Notes: a model not told the origin generated them from the letters alone. A stretch of DNA of 56,654 nt from Paulinella micropora (GCA_009731375.1 BJOX01000180.1:700967-757620); one strand, 5' to 3'. Shown: positions 29,678 through 44,627, counted from the stretch's first letter. A program made the numbers and translations.

Positions 29678-29810
29678 CTAGCATAGTGTGTGTATGTGTG
29701 TGTGTATGTGCATGTGTGTGTGTGTGTGTGTATCATAATGTGTGCGCGATCGCGAGACCCAGATGGAAAGATAAATAGATAGAGAGATAGGGATGATTGT
29801 GGAAGGGAGG

Positions 29811-29889
<79 letters not shown>

Positions 29890-29890
<1 letters not shown>

Positions 29891-30001
29891 AATACGCAAG
29901 CCTTTTTTGTAGGAGGATTCCTTTTCCTGACGCCTTGCGTCCCAGGTCTCCTTGAAGAACTTCTGTCCGATTTCAGTATCCACGTGTTGCTCCAAAGCAG
30001 C
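29890..30001 (-). CDS. Coding exon (37 codons plus one base)
   Basis: Acceptor CATGCAG|GCT and donor ATTG|GTCTCT. The one leftover base completes the first codon of the next exon, so the frame is kept. It encodes a charged helical stretch (KFFKETWDARRQEKESS). The following intron holds GA and TG repeats. Confidence 0.75.
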
Positions 30002-30142
30002 CTGCATGACAGACATTACATACATACTAGCTTTAAGTAGATACAAAAACTTAATTACAAGTAATAATATATTATAATTTCAATCGTGTTACATATACGT
30101 ATATAACATTGAACAGATATGAGTAATATATTAATATCATAT

Positions 30143-30274
30143 CTCCTTCCATTTCGTGGGATCTGAATCCAACCGAAGAATATCTGCGAATTTTTTAGCA
30201 TTCTGCTTGATAACATCCGAGCTGGGTGCCTTGACTTGATCCAGCATGGCTTGCTTCTTGGCAGATAGTTTATC
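30143..30274 (-). CDS. Coding exon (44 codons) without a GT donor
   Basis: Acceptor TTTAG|GAT, phase 0. It encodes a lysine-rich helical stretch (DKLSAKKQAM ... KFADILRLD). At the 3' side no GT occurs before an in-frame TGA at 30139-30137. Ending after GAG at 30143 would keep phase 0 with the next exon, but the intron would then start with AT. Confidence 0.6.
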
Positions 30275-30332
30275 CTAAATATAGAAATGAATTAATTGAT
30301 ATATATCGCGCATACATTCACACACCCACAAA

Positions 30333-30425
<93 letters not shown>

Positions 30426-30454
30426 GCGCATGCATACATATACATATATGATAC

Positions 30455-30622
30455 CTTTTTGTCATGGGACTTCCATTCTTTTTCCTGGCGAATCCGTATG
30501 ACTAAAACAGCCAGGAGGTTCTTGTATTCCTGTGCAGCTTCACCAGCATTTTTGTCATGCTTGGAGAAATCCGCCAACGCATTCTTTTCATCAGTGTCTT
30601 TGCAATTCTCCACCACGTTAGT
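30455..30622 (-). CDS. Coding exon (56 codons)
   Basis: Acceptor TGTGTAG|ACT and donor AAAAAG|GTATCA, phase 0 on both sides, exactly 168 bases. It encodes a charged alpha-helical stretch (NALADFSKHDKNAGEAAQEY). The downstream intron contains TA and CA repeats. Confidence 0.8.
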
Positions 30623-30671
30623 CTACACATTGCAGCAGCAGCAACAACAATAACAATATGTGTAACTTAAC

Positions 30672-30708
<37 letters not shown>

Positions 30709-30744
30709 TCTTTTGTTACAAGTATCTTTAAAATGTTAACTTAC

Positions 30745-30825
30745 TTCTTCATTCAGAACTGGGTAGAGCTTCTTCCCCTTCTTGTCAAAGCTTGTTGTTC
30801 CTTTCTGATTCGAGTAAGCTTCGAC
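30745..30825 (-). CDS. Coding exon (27 codons)
   Basis: Acceptor CGCCAG|GTC and a strong donor GAA|GTAAGT, phase 0 on both sides. It encodes VEAYSNQKG and a lysine-rich tail. A short similar stretch lies upstream at 30984-31019 (LEKAYTQQG in one frame), perhaps a duplicated exon. The gene's start was not found. Confidence 0.7.
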
Positions 30826-31058
30826 CTGGCGGGGGTAGGGAGACAAAGCACGTAATATAATGCAAAAGGATACAAAGCACGTAATATAATCCAAAAGGAT
30901 GTGTGTGTGTGTGTGTGGGGGGGGGGCTACAAAGCACGTCGAATAATCCAAAGGAGACAAAGCATCACCTCGCTGCGACGTACTTATCCCTGTTGCGTGT
31001 AAGCTTTCTCCAAGCGCTCCTATATATAAGTCAATAATTATTTATGTGTTTGTGTATA

Positions 31059-31071
31059 CGCGCGCGCGCGC

Positions 31072-31136
<65 letters not shown>

Positions 31137-31161
31137 TGTGTGTGCAGAGAGAGAGGGAGTG

Positions 31162-31205
<44 letters not shown>
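31059..31205. repeat. CG, TG and GA dinucleotide tract
   Basis: About 13 CG units run directly into about 24 TG units, then GA. It lies in a likely intron. Confidence 0.95.
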
Positions 31206-31207
<2 letters not shown>

Positions 31208-31305
31208 TGCAAGTTCTCCCAATCTGCTTGCATCATCGTTATTTTTGAGTTTGTTTGCAACCCATTTTCCATCCACAGGCTTAGTCAAAACTGCTCGATC
31301 CTTTG
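31206..31305 (-). CDS. Possible upstream exon, frame not reconciled
   Basis: Acceptor GCGCAG|CA and donor GCAAG|GTCTC. It encodes DRAVLTKPVDGKWVANKL and more. It ends in phase 2, which does not fit the phase-0 start at 30825 even through the candidate 36-base exon at 30984-31019. It may belong to the same gene with a missing exon. Confidence 0.4.
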
Positions 31306-31329
31306 CTGCGCACGGAACATAAAAGCTTT

Positions 31330-32796
31330 GAAATAATAATGATAACAGATTTAATTTAGCTTTAGGCAGAGTGGATAGGCAGTTGCAGTGATCTGGGGAT
31401 AGGGATACAACTGCGTCAGGAGGATAACGACCAAACCACAAATAGTACCAACGGGAGACTCCGCTCAAATTACGTCCTCACATTTCAACACCGGTTCACA
31501 GTGAAAATGAAACTCGCAGCAGACAGCAGACAAGCCATACTGCGAGCGAAAACAGATATACGGGACAGGAACCTATGGTCACTTAGACACCTGGTAAGTA
31601 CCAACCTGGGAAAAACATCGAATGCCCCCCGATTTGGTTTAAAATGGTGACCAGCAGCCGACATGAGGGTGGGACACAACATATCTCCAGCCAATACCTC
31701 AGTCCGTCAACGCGAAGGGAAGACTGGGAAATAAAACTCATTCTGCTCTGTCAGCTCAACGCGTGGGACACACCAGCCATGAAAAGCGTCCGTACCAAAC
31801 AACGTGAAGACTGCAAATGAGAACCATAGAACACTTCACGACATGCACAGACTCCCCACATCCCCAAGAACTTATCAACGCTCTGAATGCCAGACACTCC
31901 GCATCTCGAGAAATCCTGAAAAGACACCTAAGCACCGAGCCAAAATCCCATCTGACGACCAACCTCACCACATGCTTCTCATAGCAAAAGAGGGAAAACC
32001 TACCACCATCCCGATGGCCCACAACATCGACACTACATGGAACAGTTTGGGAAAACAAGGAGACACATGCCGAACGGCACGGATTTATCCTGTCGCTGAC
32101 CTTGCCAAAGGCCTGCAAAAAGAAGGAGAATCATGGAAACCAGACATCATTCTCACCCCGTCATCATCGTCACCAAACATATACTTGGTAGAAGCAACAT
32201 CCCGGTCCGACGAATGGCTTGTCTGATTAGATCAATCGATTTATGCAATGTCAACAGGCAACAATATTAGATTATATGGAACAAAGACGGATTGAGGATC
32301 CAACCACCATACCACTTCCAGGATCCTTCATCCCGAGGGCAAAACCCCTCTATCAGCTGGCCCTTGGAACCATGGCGATCCAAGATACCACACGGACATA
32401 ATCCCAGAGCAATTTATAAACACAGATATTACGAATACCAAGAAATGATACGTCGACTCAGGCTAAGTTAAGCTCCCAGGGTCGATGTGAGCCCCAGCTC
32501 CTCATGATAGCAATCGGAATCAAAGGATATATCCCATCGACAAGCTATAAAATTATCAAGGACCTTTTCTCCAGTGCCCAAGCGAAAGCAATATACCAAG
32601 AACTGAGTCACCGACCTATGCCACGACCATATCCTGGCAGTCTGGAAATTTCTCCACACGCGCCCAACATAACAATCCCGCCCAATGCTCCTTCTCCAAC
32701 ATACACAGGGACACAACGTATTGCATAAATAGATTGATCCGATGCAACCCCAACACAGGGAAGATGAACAAGAGGAGAAGGAACGAGGGGAAGAGG
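31330..32796 (+). mobile_element. Degenerate non-LTR retrotransposon 3' portion with TAA tail
   Basis: Plus-strand fragments are open only in pieces, for example 31804-32226. One contains W-K-P-D-I-I-L-T-P followed by I-Y-L-V-E-A-T. This resembles the K-P-D ... hydrophobic-D/E core of the restriction-like endonuclease found after RT in R2-type non-LTR elements. The region ends at a long TAA array at 32797, a typical tail. No RT motif is recognised, so the assignment is tentative. Confidence 0.4.
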
Positions 32797-32852
<56 letters not shown>

Positions 32853-32859
32853 TAATAAT

Positions 32860-32920
<61 letters not shown>

Positions 32921-32931
32921 TAATAATAATA

Positions 32932-32996
<65 letters not shown>

Positions 32997-33004
32997 TAAT
33001 AATA
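32797..33004. repeat. TAA trinucleotide array
   Basis: ATA/TAA repeats of about 200 bp, directly after the non-LTR remnant. Confidence 0.95.
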
Positions 33005-33347
33005 CTAATAATCAAAATAAAAACCTCCCAACTATGGATTCCATACATAAACATACATATAAAGCAATCCTCAACATAAAGCATCATATAGGGAAATAAA
33101 CATAACCAACCAAACAGAAGCACTGAGAGGCTAATAAGCTTAAGTAACGTTATACAAATATAACACCATTAAATATAAATAAACCTAAATACGATCAGGA
33201 AAGCACAATTACCAAATACCCAGAACAAGGGTAAAAATACCCCCACACAGGCAGGGATTCGATCTTACCTATCTACTTATACGCAAGTTAATGCGATCTA
33301 ATCAAACTAGCGGACCACAAGAACGAACCGAATGAAACCAGAAGGAA

Positions 33348-33348
<1 letters not shown>

Positions 33349-33432
<84 letters not shown>

Positions 33433-33551
33433 GTAATAATAATAATAATAATAATAATATAATAATAATAAAATAATAATAATGAAATTCTATATCTATA
33501 TCTATATCTATATCTATATCTATATCTATATCTATATCTATATCTATATCT

Positions 33552-33600
<49 letters not shown>
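33349..33600. repeat. TAA array followed by TATATC hexanucleotide array
   Basis: TAA units at 33349-33480, then (TATATC)n from about 33488 to 33572 and TA repeats. Confidence 0.95.
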
Positions 33601-33604
<4 letters not shown>

Positions 33605-33607
33605 GTT

Positions 33608-33960
33608 CAAGATGAAGCCCAGGACCCCGGAGGAGCTCAGGATGGAGATAATGAATAGGACCCAGGAGGACCCCGAAGGAGCTAAAGACGGAACGTACAC
33701 AGCCGGATTTCTTGAATACTATATTTCTTAATCAAACTAACTCAACACCGGAGACCCAGATACTAGCAAAGAAAGAGCCAGAAGCGGATCCCAGGAACAG
33801 GCCTACTAAACCCAGAAGGAACCCAAAAGGACACCCGAAGCAATAACCAGACCCAGAAAGGATTTCCAGAGGAAGCCAATGATCCCGAAGGAGCCCAAGA
33901 TGGAGATAATGAATAGGACCAAGAAGGACCCAGAAGGAGATAAAGACGGAACATTCAAAA
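33608..33960. repeat. Diverged direct repeat of about 100 bp
   Basis: Positions 33611-33705 and 33867-33955 share GATGGAGATAATGAATAGGA and CCxGAAGGAG blocks in the same order. The open frames are short and hydrophobic on the minus strand, with no known domain. Confidence 0.6.
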
Positions 33961-34201
33961 CCAGACTACCTAAGCGCTGTATCTCAGGCTGCAAATATCA
34001 TCCCCCGACTGAAATGGAAACACCATGCAGAAGGTCGTCAACATGTGTGCGGCCTGTAGTGCTCAACCAAGTGTCATTCCCTTGAGCGACGGGTCGGTCT
34101 TCGGATTCGCCTCCTCTCGCCTTGTGGTTATGCGTAGGTTTGGAGCACACACGCGGGGACGGGTGAGGGCTAATAACCCTTACTGACATTCGAATACTTC
34201 A

Positions 34202-34254
34202 AAATACCCCCCTTCCCCCCCCCCCCCCCCCCCCCCCCCACCCCNNNNNNNNNN
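34202..34254. repeat. Poly-C tract and gap
   Basis: A C homopolymer ends in a 10-base N run. Confidence 0.9.
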
Positions 34255-34827
34255 GAGGCTTGCCAAGTCAGTGGACAAAAGGATTTTGTGGGGCTCGGAG
34301 TATTAATCATCATGCACGAGACCAGTCAATGTGGGTTCATGTCAGAGTCAGAGTCAACAGTAAACAGTTTGCATCAAGTTGATTCGACTCGAATCAAGAA
34401 TTGAATTACAGACACACACAAACGAACCTCATGCCCAGGTCCTTCACACTTTCAAATCTCAGGTCTGGTCTGCAAGCTAGCGCTGAACTATTTCTTCCAG
34501 CTGATTGAAATCTTAGTTCCTAAGGTGTCAGACAGATTCTTCTATTATCATGTTTAAACTTAGGTCAGGCTCGATAGTGCTATACTGTAAACGCTCAATT
34601 TGCAGAGTGAAGTCCGGGTCCTTTACAGAAAAGGAAGGGGTACCTGACTCAAAATATTGGGGTATCTGGTAACTTGGTAATTATATGGCATGATAGTCTC
34701 CGTACCAACGGTCAGCGTGAAACCATACTACTGCCCTATACCTAACCCTTCAAGTGCCCTCAGCCTTTCCATTAACCAGCCGCGCCGGGCACTAGCACTA
34801 TATAAACGTTAAGCAAACTCCGCCCCC
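34255..34827. other. Unassigned sequence
   Basis: No open frame of note. The last 100 bases are distantly similar to 16400-16507. Confidence 0.4.
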
Positions 34828-35000
34828 GGGGTGAGCACGGTCACTCGTGGTCCGGTAAACCCCTGTCATTAGTTGAAATAATTATTTTTGAAAGGTGCTG
34901 TTTGCTTGAAGAGATAAAATGGAAGTGGTAGTCTATTATCATAGTTACCAAAGAGGGGCAAGTATTCTATTATATAAAACTGTTACTTTGCGTAAAAAAG

Positions 35001-35032
<32 letters not shown>

Positions 35033-35145
35033 NNNNNNNNNNAAAAAATGAAGCGTAATGCTGAAAACTTGAAATTATTTTTCTTTTCGAAAATAGTCAT
35101 TTATTGACAGGGGTTTACCGGACCACGAGTGACCGTGCTCACCCC
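34828..35145. mobile_element. MITE with perfect 41-bp terminal inverted repeats
   Basis: The left end (34828-34868, starting GGGGTGAGCACGGTCACTCG) is the exact inverse complement of 35105-35145. The similarity continues imperfectly inward for about 20 bases. The interior is AT-rich with poly-A and a 10-base N run at 35033-35042. No coding capacity and no clear target duplication. Confidence 0.85.
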
Positions 35146-36463
35146 TTTGCCTTTAATTTAATATAACCAAGGATTTTCTCTCTTCGTTCGCCGGCCCCCT
35201 GTTTTTATTACTTATGGTCACCTACTTACATGCTTTCTTTTCAGCTCTGCTTGTGATGACGAAAAACAAGCATTCTTCAATTATTAAAAGTTGTTCATTG
35301 GAAAAATGATTACCCGATTCTATGGCGGACGCGATCTATTCCATTGTCTTTTGTAGGGATGAAAGGGAACGATGACAAAATTGTGAAGAAAAAGTAAGAA
35401 AAGAACAAAGAAAAAGAAAGCCTCCGGAAAAAGTGTTGAAGACAGGTGAAGGAAGAGGGTGGAAGAGAAAGGAATGCAGTCGAGGAGAACAAAGTAGAGA
35501 AAGGAAAAAGGACTCATAAAAAGACAGGAAAGTACAGCATCTTTAGATTTAATAAAACAACAATGATAGGTTTAGTACTTAAAAAAAGGGAAGAAAAANN
35601 NNNNNNNNNNNNNNNNNNNNNNNNNNNNNNNNNNNNNNNNNNNNNNNNNNNNNNNNNNNNNNNNNNNNNNNNNNNNNNNNNNNNNNNNNNNNNNNNNNNN
35701 NNNNNNNNNNNNNNNNNNNNNNNNNNNNNNNNNNNNNNNNNNNNNNNNNNNNNNNNNNNNNNNNNNNNNNNNNNNNNNNNNNNNNNNNNNNNNNNNNNNN
35801 NNNNNNNNNNNNNNNNNNNNNNNNNNNNNNNNNNNNNNNNNNNNNNNNNNNNNNNNNNNNNNNNNNNNNNNNNNNNNNNNNNNNNNNNNNNNNNNNNNNN
35901 NNNNNNNNNNNNNNNNNNNNNNNNNNNNNNNNNNNNNNNNNNNNNNNNNNNNNNNNNNNNNNNNNNNNNNNNNNNNNNNNNNNNNNNNNNNNNNNNNNNN
36001 NNNNNNNNNNNNNNNNNNNNNNNNNNNNNNNNNNNNNNNNNNNNNNNNNNNNNNNNNNNNNNNNNNNNNNNNNNNNNNNNNNNNNNNNNNNNNNNNNNNN
36101 NNNNNNNNNNNNNNNNNNNNNNNNNNNNNNNNNNNNNNNNNNNNNNNNNNNNNNNNNNNNNNNNNNNNNNNNNNNNNNNNNNNNNNNNNNNNNNNNNNNN
36201 NNNNNNNNNNNNNNNNNNNNNNNNNNNNNNNNNNNNNNNNNNNNNNNNNNNNNNNNNNNNNNNNNNNNNNNNNNNNNNNNNNNNNNNNNNNNNNNNNNNN
36301 NNNNNNNNNNNNNNNNNNNNNNNNNNNNNNNNNNNNNNNNNNNNNNNNNNNNNNNNNNNNNNNNNNNNNNNNNNNNNNNNNNNNNNNNNNNNNNNNNNNN
36401 NNNNNNNNNNNNNNNNNNNNNNNNNNNNNNNNNNNNNNNNNNNNNNNNNNNNNNNNNNNNNNN

Positions 36464-36553
<90 letters not shown>

Positions 36554-36575
36554 GGGAGGCGACCACGTTTCGCCT

Positions 36576-36621
<46 letters not shown>

Positions 36622-36627
36622 GTGAGA

Positions 36628-36659
<32 letters not shown>

Positions 36660-36660
36660 C
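35146..36660. other. Unassigned sequence, large gap, then TG/GA repeats
   Basis: 35146-35598 has no recognised gene, 35599-36463 is N, and 36464-36660 is TG and GA repeats. Confidence 0.6.
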
Positions 36661-37529
36661 CCCGTTCTGCCTGTGTTGGGCTGCTTGGTCGTTCCTTCAT
36701 CTCGCCATCACCTTAGACACATAGTTAGTAAGTCACTTAGTTAGTTGGTTAGTTAGTTAGTTAGTTAGTTAGGTAGGTAGGTAGGTAGTTAGCTAGTCTG
36801 TCAGTTAGCAATTAGTAATAGTTATTTACTTAGTTAGTCAGTTAGTCAGTTATTTAGTTTAGTTAGTTTGTTAGTGAGCTTGCTGTGTTGGGCTGGTTGC
36901 TCATTCCTTCTTCTCACCATCCCCTCACACACACACACAGTTAGTTAGTTAGTTAGCTAGTTAATAAACTAGTTAGTTACTTTGTCTGCGTCTGCCAGTT
37001 GCATTTAGTAATTTAGTAAGTCTGTCAGTTTGTCCGTCAGTAGTTGGTTAGTTAGTTAGTTAGTTTAGTTAGTTAGCTAGTTTAGTTAGGTAGTTTAGTT
37101 AGTTTAGTTAGTTTGTTAGTGAGCTTGCTGTGTTGGGCTGGTTGCTCATTCCTTCTTCTCACCATCCCCTCACACACACACACACACACAGTTAGTTAGT
37201 TAGTTAGCTAGTTAATAAAACTAGTTAGTTACTTGTCTGCCAGTTAGTATTTAGTAATTTAGTAAGTCTGTCAGTTTGTTAGTCAATACTTAGTTAGTTA
37301 GTTAGTTAGTCAGTTAGTTTAGTTAGTTTAGTCAGTTTAGTCAGTCTTAGTTTAGTTAGTCAGTTAGTTACTTAGTTAGTTAGTTAGTTTAGTTAGTTAG
37401 TTTAGTTATTTTAGTTAGTCAGTTAGTTAGTTAGTTATGTAGTTAGTTAGTTAGCTGGAGCTAGCTAGTTAGTTACTGGGCTGTTCGGTCGTTCTTTTTT
37501 CTCAATCGCCTTAGACACACGCTCAATTC

Positions 37530-37565
<36 letters not shown>

Positions 37566-37694
37566 ATTAGTTAGTTAGTCAATTTAGTTAGTCTTAGTTT
37601 AGTTAGTCAGTTAGTTAGTTAGTTAGCTAGTTAGCTAGTTAGTTTAGTTAGTTAGTTTAGTTAGTTAGTTTAGTTAGTTAGTTTAGTTAGTTAC

Positions 37695-37726
<32 letters not shown>

Positions 37727-37989
37727 CTAGTTAGTTAGTTTAGTTAGTTTTAGTTAGTTTTAGTTTAGTTAGTTAGTTAGTTAATTAGTAAGTTAGTTAG
37801 TTAGTTAGCTAGCTAGTTAGTTACTGGGCTGTTCGGTCGTTCTTTCTTCTCAATCGCCTTAGACACACGCTTAGTTAGTTAGTAAGTTAGTTAGTAAGTT
37901 AGTAAGTTAGTTAACTAGTTGGTTAGCTTAGTTACTTAGTTACTTAGTTAGTTAGCTAGTTAGCTAGCTAGTTAGTTAGTTAGTTAGTC

Positions 37990-38022
<33 letters not shown>

Positions 38023-38150
38023 AGTTAGTTTAGTTAGTTTTAGTTTAGTTAGTAAATCAGTTAGTTAGTTAGTTAGTTAGTTAGCTAGCTAGTTAGTTAC
38101 TGGGCTGTTCGGTCGTTCTTTCTTCTCAATCGCCTTAGACACACGCTCAA

Positions 38151-38193
<43 letters not shown>

Positions 38194-38244
38194 CTTAGTT
38201 AATTAGTTAGTTAGTCAATTTAGTTAGTCTTAGTTTAGTTAGTC

Positions 38245-38277
<33 letters not shown>

Positions 38278-38821
38278 AGTTAGTTAGTTAGTTTAGTTAG
38301 TTTAGTTGGTTAGTTAGTTAGTTAGTTAGTTAGTTAGCTAGTTAGTTAGTTACTGGGCTGCTCGGTCGTTCTTCTTCTCAAACGCCTTAGACACACGCTT
38401 AGTGACTTAGTTAGTTAGTTAATAAGTTAGTTAGTTAGTTAGTTAATTAGTTAGTTAGCTTAGTTAGCTTAGTTACTTAAGTACTTAGCTAGTTAGCTAG
38501 CTAGTTAGTTAGTTAGTTAGTCAGTTAGTCAGTTAGTTAGTTTAGTTAGTCAGTTAGTTAGTTAGTTAGTTAGCTAGCTAGCTAGTTAGTTAGTTACTGG
38601 GCTGTTCGGTCGTTCTTTCTTCTCAATCGCCTTAGACACACGCTTAGTGAGTCAGTTAGTTAGTTAGTAAGTTAGTTAGTTAGTTAGTTAGTTAGCTAGC
38701 TAGTTAGTTAGTTACTGGGCTGTTCGGTCGTTCTTTCTTCTCAATCGCCTTAGACACACGCTTAGTGAGTTAGTTAGCTAGTTAGTAAGTTAGTTAGCAA
38801 GTTAGTTAGTAAGTTAGTAAC

Positions 38822-38852
<31 letters not shown>

Positions 38853-38870
38853 AGTTAGTTAGTTAGTTTA
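36661..38870. repeat. TTAG satellite with repeated word A
   Basis: GTTA/TTAG tetranucleotides are interrupted about nine times (near 36671, 36887, 37129, 37477, 37826, 38099, 38350, 38596 and 38714) by a roughly 45-base word containing GGGCTGTTCGGTCGTTCTTT and CGCCTTAGACACACGC. The words become more alike toward the right. Confidence 0.9.
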
Positions 38871-39225
38871 GTTAGTAAGTGAGTTAGTTAGTTAGTTGGT
38901 AAGGTTAGTATCCAATCAGGCAGTAGTTTAGTTAGTTAGTAAGTAAGTAAGTTAGTTAGTTAGTAAGTTAGTTAGTAAGTTAGTTAGTTAGTTAGTTGGT
39001 AAGGTTATTATTCAATCAGGCAGTAGTTTAGTTAGTTAGTTAGTTAGTTAGTTAGTTGGTAAGGTTATTATCCAATCAGGCAGTAGTTTAGTTAGTTAGT
39101 TAGTTAGTAAGTTAGTTAGTAAGTTAGTTAGTTAGTTAGTTAGTTAGTAAGTTAGTTAGTTAGTTAGTTGGTAAGGTTAGTATCCAATCAGGCAGTAATT
39201 TAGTTAGTTACTCAGTTAGTTAGTA

Positions 39226-39262
<37 letters not shown>

Positions 39263-39840
39263 CTTAGTTGGTAAGGTTATTATTCAATCAGGCAGTAGTT
39301 TAGTTAGTTAGTCAGTTAGTTAGTTAGTTAGTTAGTTGGTAAGGTTATTATCCAATCAGGCAGTAGTTTAGTTAGTTAGTCAGTTAGTTAGTTAGTTAGT
39401 TAGTTAGTACGTTAGTTAGTTAGTTAGTTGGTAAGGTTAGTATCCAATCAGGCACTAGTTTAGTTAGTTAGTTAGTTAGTTTTTTTAGTAAGTTAGTTAG
39501 TTAGTTAGTAAGTTATTTAGTTAGTTAGTTGGTAAGGTTAGTATCCAATCAGGCAGTAGTTTAGTTAGTTAGTTAGTAAGTTAGTTAGTTAGTTAGTTAG
39601 TCAGTTAGTTAGTTAGTTAGTTAGTTAGTTGGTAAGATCATTATCCAATGAGGCAGTAGTTTAGTTAGTTGGTTTGTTAGTTAGCTAGCAAGCTAGCTAG
39701 CTAGTTAGCTAGTTAGCTAGTTAGTCAGTTCGTCAGTTAGTTAGCTAGGTGGTTAGTTAGTGAGTTAGTTAGTTAGTCAGTCAGGTAGTTAGTTAGGTAG
39801 TTAGTCAGTAAGTTAGCAAGTAAGTAAGTAAGTAAGTAAG
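38871..39840. repeat. TTAG satellite with repeated word B
   Basis: The same TTAG background, but the inserted word is now TGGTAAGGTTAGTATCCAAT followed by CAGGCAGTAG. It occurs about nine times between 38897 and 39627 at 60-110-base spacing. Confidence 0.9.
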
Positions 39841-41060
<1,220 letters not shown>

Positions 41061-41121
41061 GGCACGATCTTTTCGCTGCTGCTCGGACAAAGTTCCTTCC
41101 TTTCCTCTGATAGATAGACAG

Positions 41122-41168
<47 letters not shown>

Positions 41169-41211
41169 CTGTTCAGACAATGTGCATTCCTTACCTCTGA
41201 TTGATAAATAG

Positions 41212-41262
<51 letters not shown>

Positions 41263-41305
41263 CTGTTCAGACGATGTGCATTCCTTACCTCTGATAGATA
41301 GATAG

Positions 41306-41349
<44 letters not shown>

Positions 41350-41408
41350 AAGATAGATAGCTGTTCAGACAATGTGCTTTCCTTACCTCTGTATGGATAG
41401 AGATAGAG

Positions 41409-41440
<32 letters not shown>

Positions 41441-41556
41441 GGATAGATAGATAGAAAGATAGATAGATAGAAAGCTGTTCAGACAATTTGCATTCCTTAC
41501 CTCTGTATGGATAGAGATAGTGAGATAGAGAGATAGGTAGATAGATAGATAGATAG

Positions 41557-41640
<84 letters not shown>

Positions 41641-41700
41641 AAGATAGATAGATAGATAGATAGCTGTTCAGACAATGTGCATTTCTTACCTCTGCAGGGA
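41061..41700. repeat. GATA array punctuated by a CAGACAATGTGC word
   Basis: AGCTGTTCAGACAATGTGCA followed by TTCCTTACCTCTG recurs near 41167, 41260, 41359, 41473 and 41663, with a diverged copy at 41079. Confidence 0.9.
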
Positions 41701-41722
41701 TAGAGATAGAGAGATAGAGAGG

Positions 41723-41777
<55 letters not shown>

Positions 41778-41810
41778 GTAGATGGATAGATAGATAGATA
41801 GGTAGATAGG

Positions 41811-41846
<36 letters not shown>

Positions 41847-41906
41847 CATATAGGTAGACAGATAGGTAGGTAGGTAGATAGGTAGATAGATAGATAGATA
41901 GATAGG

Positions 41907-41941
<35 letters not shown>

Positions 41942-41958
41942 GTAGATGGGTAGGTAGG

Positions 41959-41989
<31 letters not shown>

Positions 41990-42069
41990 GTAGATAGGTA
42001 GGTAGATAGATAGATAGATAGATAGGTAGATAGATAGATAGATAGACAGATAGATAGATAGATAGATAT

Positions 42070-42117
<48 letters not shown>

Positions 42118-42130
42118 GTAGGTAGGTAGG

Positions 42131-42186
<56 letters not shown>

Positions 42187-42260
42187 CATGTTAGAATTGT
42201 CAGCGCTGCATATCGATAGGTAGATAGGTAGGTAGGTGAATAGGTAGATAGATAGATAGG

Positions 42261-42295
<35 letters not shown>

Positions 42296-42312
42296 GTAGA
42301 TAGATAGATAGG

Positions 42313-42352
<40 letters not shown>

Positions 42353-42398
42353 CATGTTAGACTTATCAGCGCTGCATATCCGAGAACATAAGACATCC

Positions 42399-42440
<42 letters not shown>

Positions 42441-42720
42441 TATAGATAGATAGACAGATAGATAGACAGATGGATGGATAGATGGATGGATAGATAGAAA
42501 AGGAGAGAAAGAAAGAAAGGAAGGAAGAAAGAAAGAAAGAACGAAAGAAAGAAAGAAAGGAAAGAGAAAGAAAGAAAAAAAGAAAGAAAGAAAGAAGAAG
42601 AAGAAGAAGAAGAAGAAGAAGAAGAAGAAGAGGAAGAGTACCTTGTAATGTTCTTCTCCGAAAGTAAGCCTGCGAACATACATACATACATATGCATACA
42701 TACATACATACATACATACA

Positions 42721-42778
<58 letters not shown>

Positions 42779-42823
42779 CGTATTTATACATACAATGAAT
42801 CAGAGAAAGCGCACACACCAATC

Positions 42824-42880
<57 letters not shown>

Positions 42881-43025
42881 CAGATAGACAGATAGATAGA
42901 TAGATAGATAGATAGGTAGGTAGGTAGGTAGGTAGGTAGGTAGGTAGATAGATAGATAGATAGATAGATAGATGGCTGGCTGGATGGATGGATAGATGGA
43001 TAGATGGATAGATAGATAGGTAGAC

Positions 43026-43072
<47 letters not shown>

Positions 43073-43110
43073 AGATAGATAGATATAGATAGATAGATAG
43101 ATAGATAAAG
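41701..43110. repeat. GATA, GAAA, AGA and CATA arrays
   Basis: Mostly GATA/GGTA. GAAA and AGA at 42497-42635, ATAC at 42678-42750. TCAGCGCTGCATATC appears at about 42200 and 42367. No gene. Confidence 0.95.
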
Positions 43111-43159
43111 ATGTACGTGAGTGAGCTGGAATCGAACTACTTGCCTGTGCTTCTCCTGT

Positions 43160-44500
<1,341 letters not shown>

Positions 44501-44627
44501 GTGAGAGGTGTTCCACCCACCTGCATTAAATAAACATACATGTAATTTATGTATGTATATAGTTATGTTTATATGTGTAATATACATAGTTATGTACAGA
44601 AGTATATACATGTGATGTAAGGGTAGA

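Noticed and set aside
36661-39840. Telomere repeat
   Set aside because: The unit is TTAG, not TTAGG or TTAGGG, and it is interrupted by conserved words inside the scaffold.
41061-41700. CRISPR-like alternation of repeats and spacers
   Set aside because: The conserved words alternate with variable-length GATA, not unique spacers. This is a eukaryotic scaffold with no cas genes.
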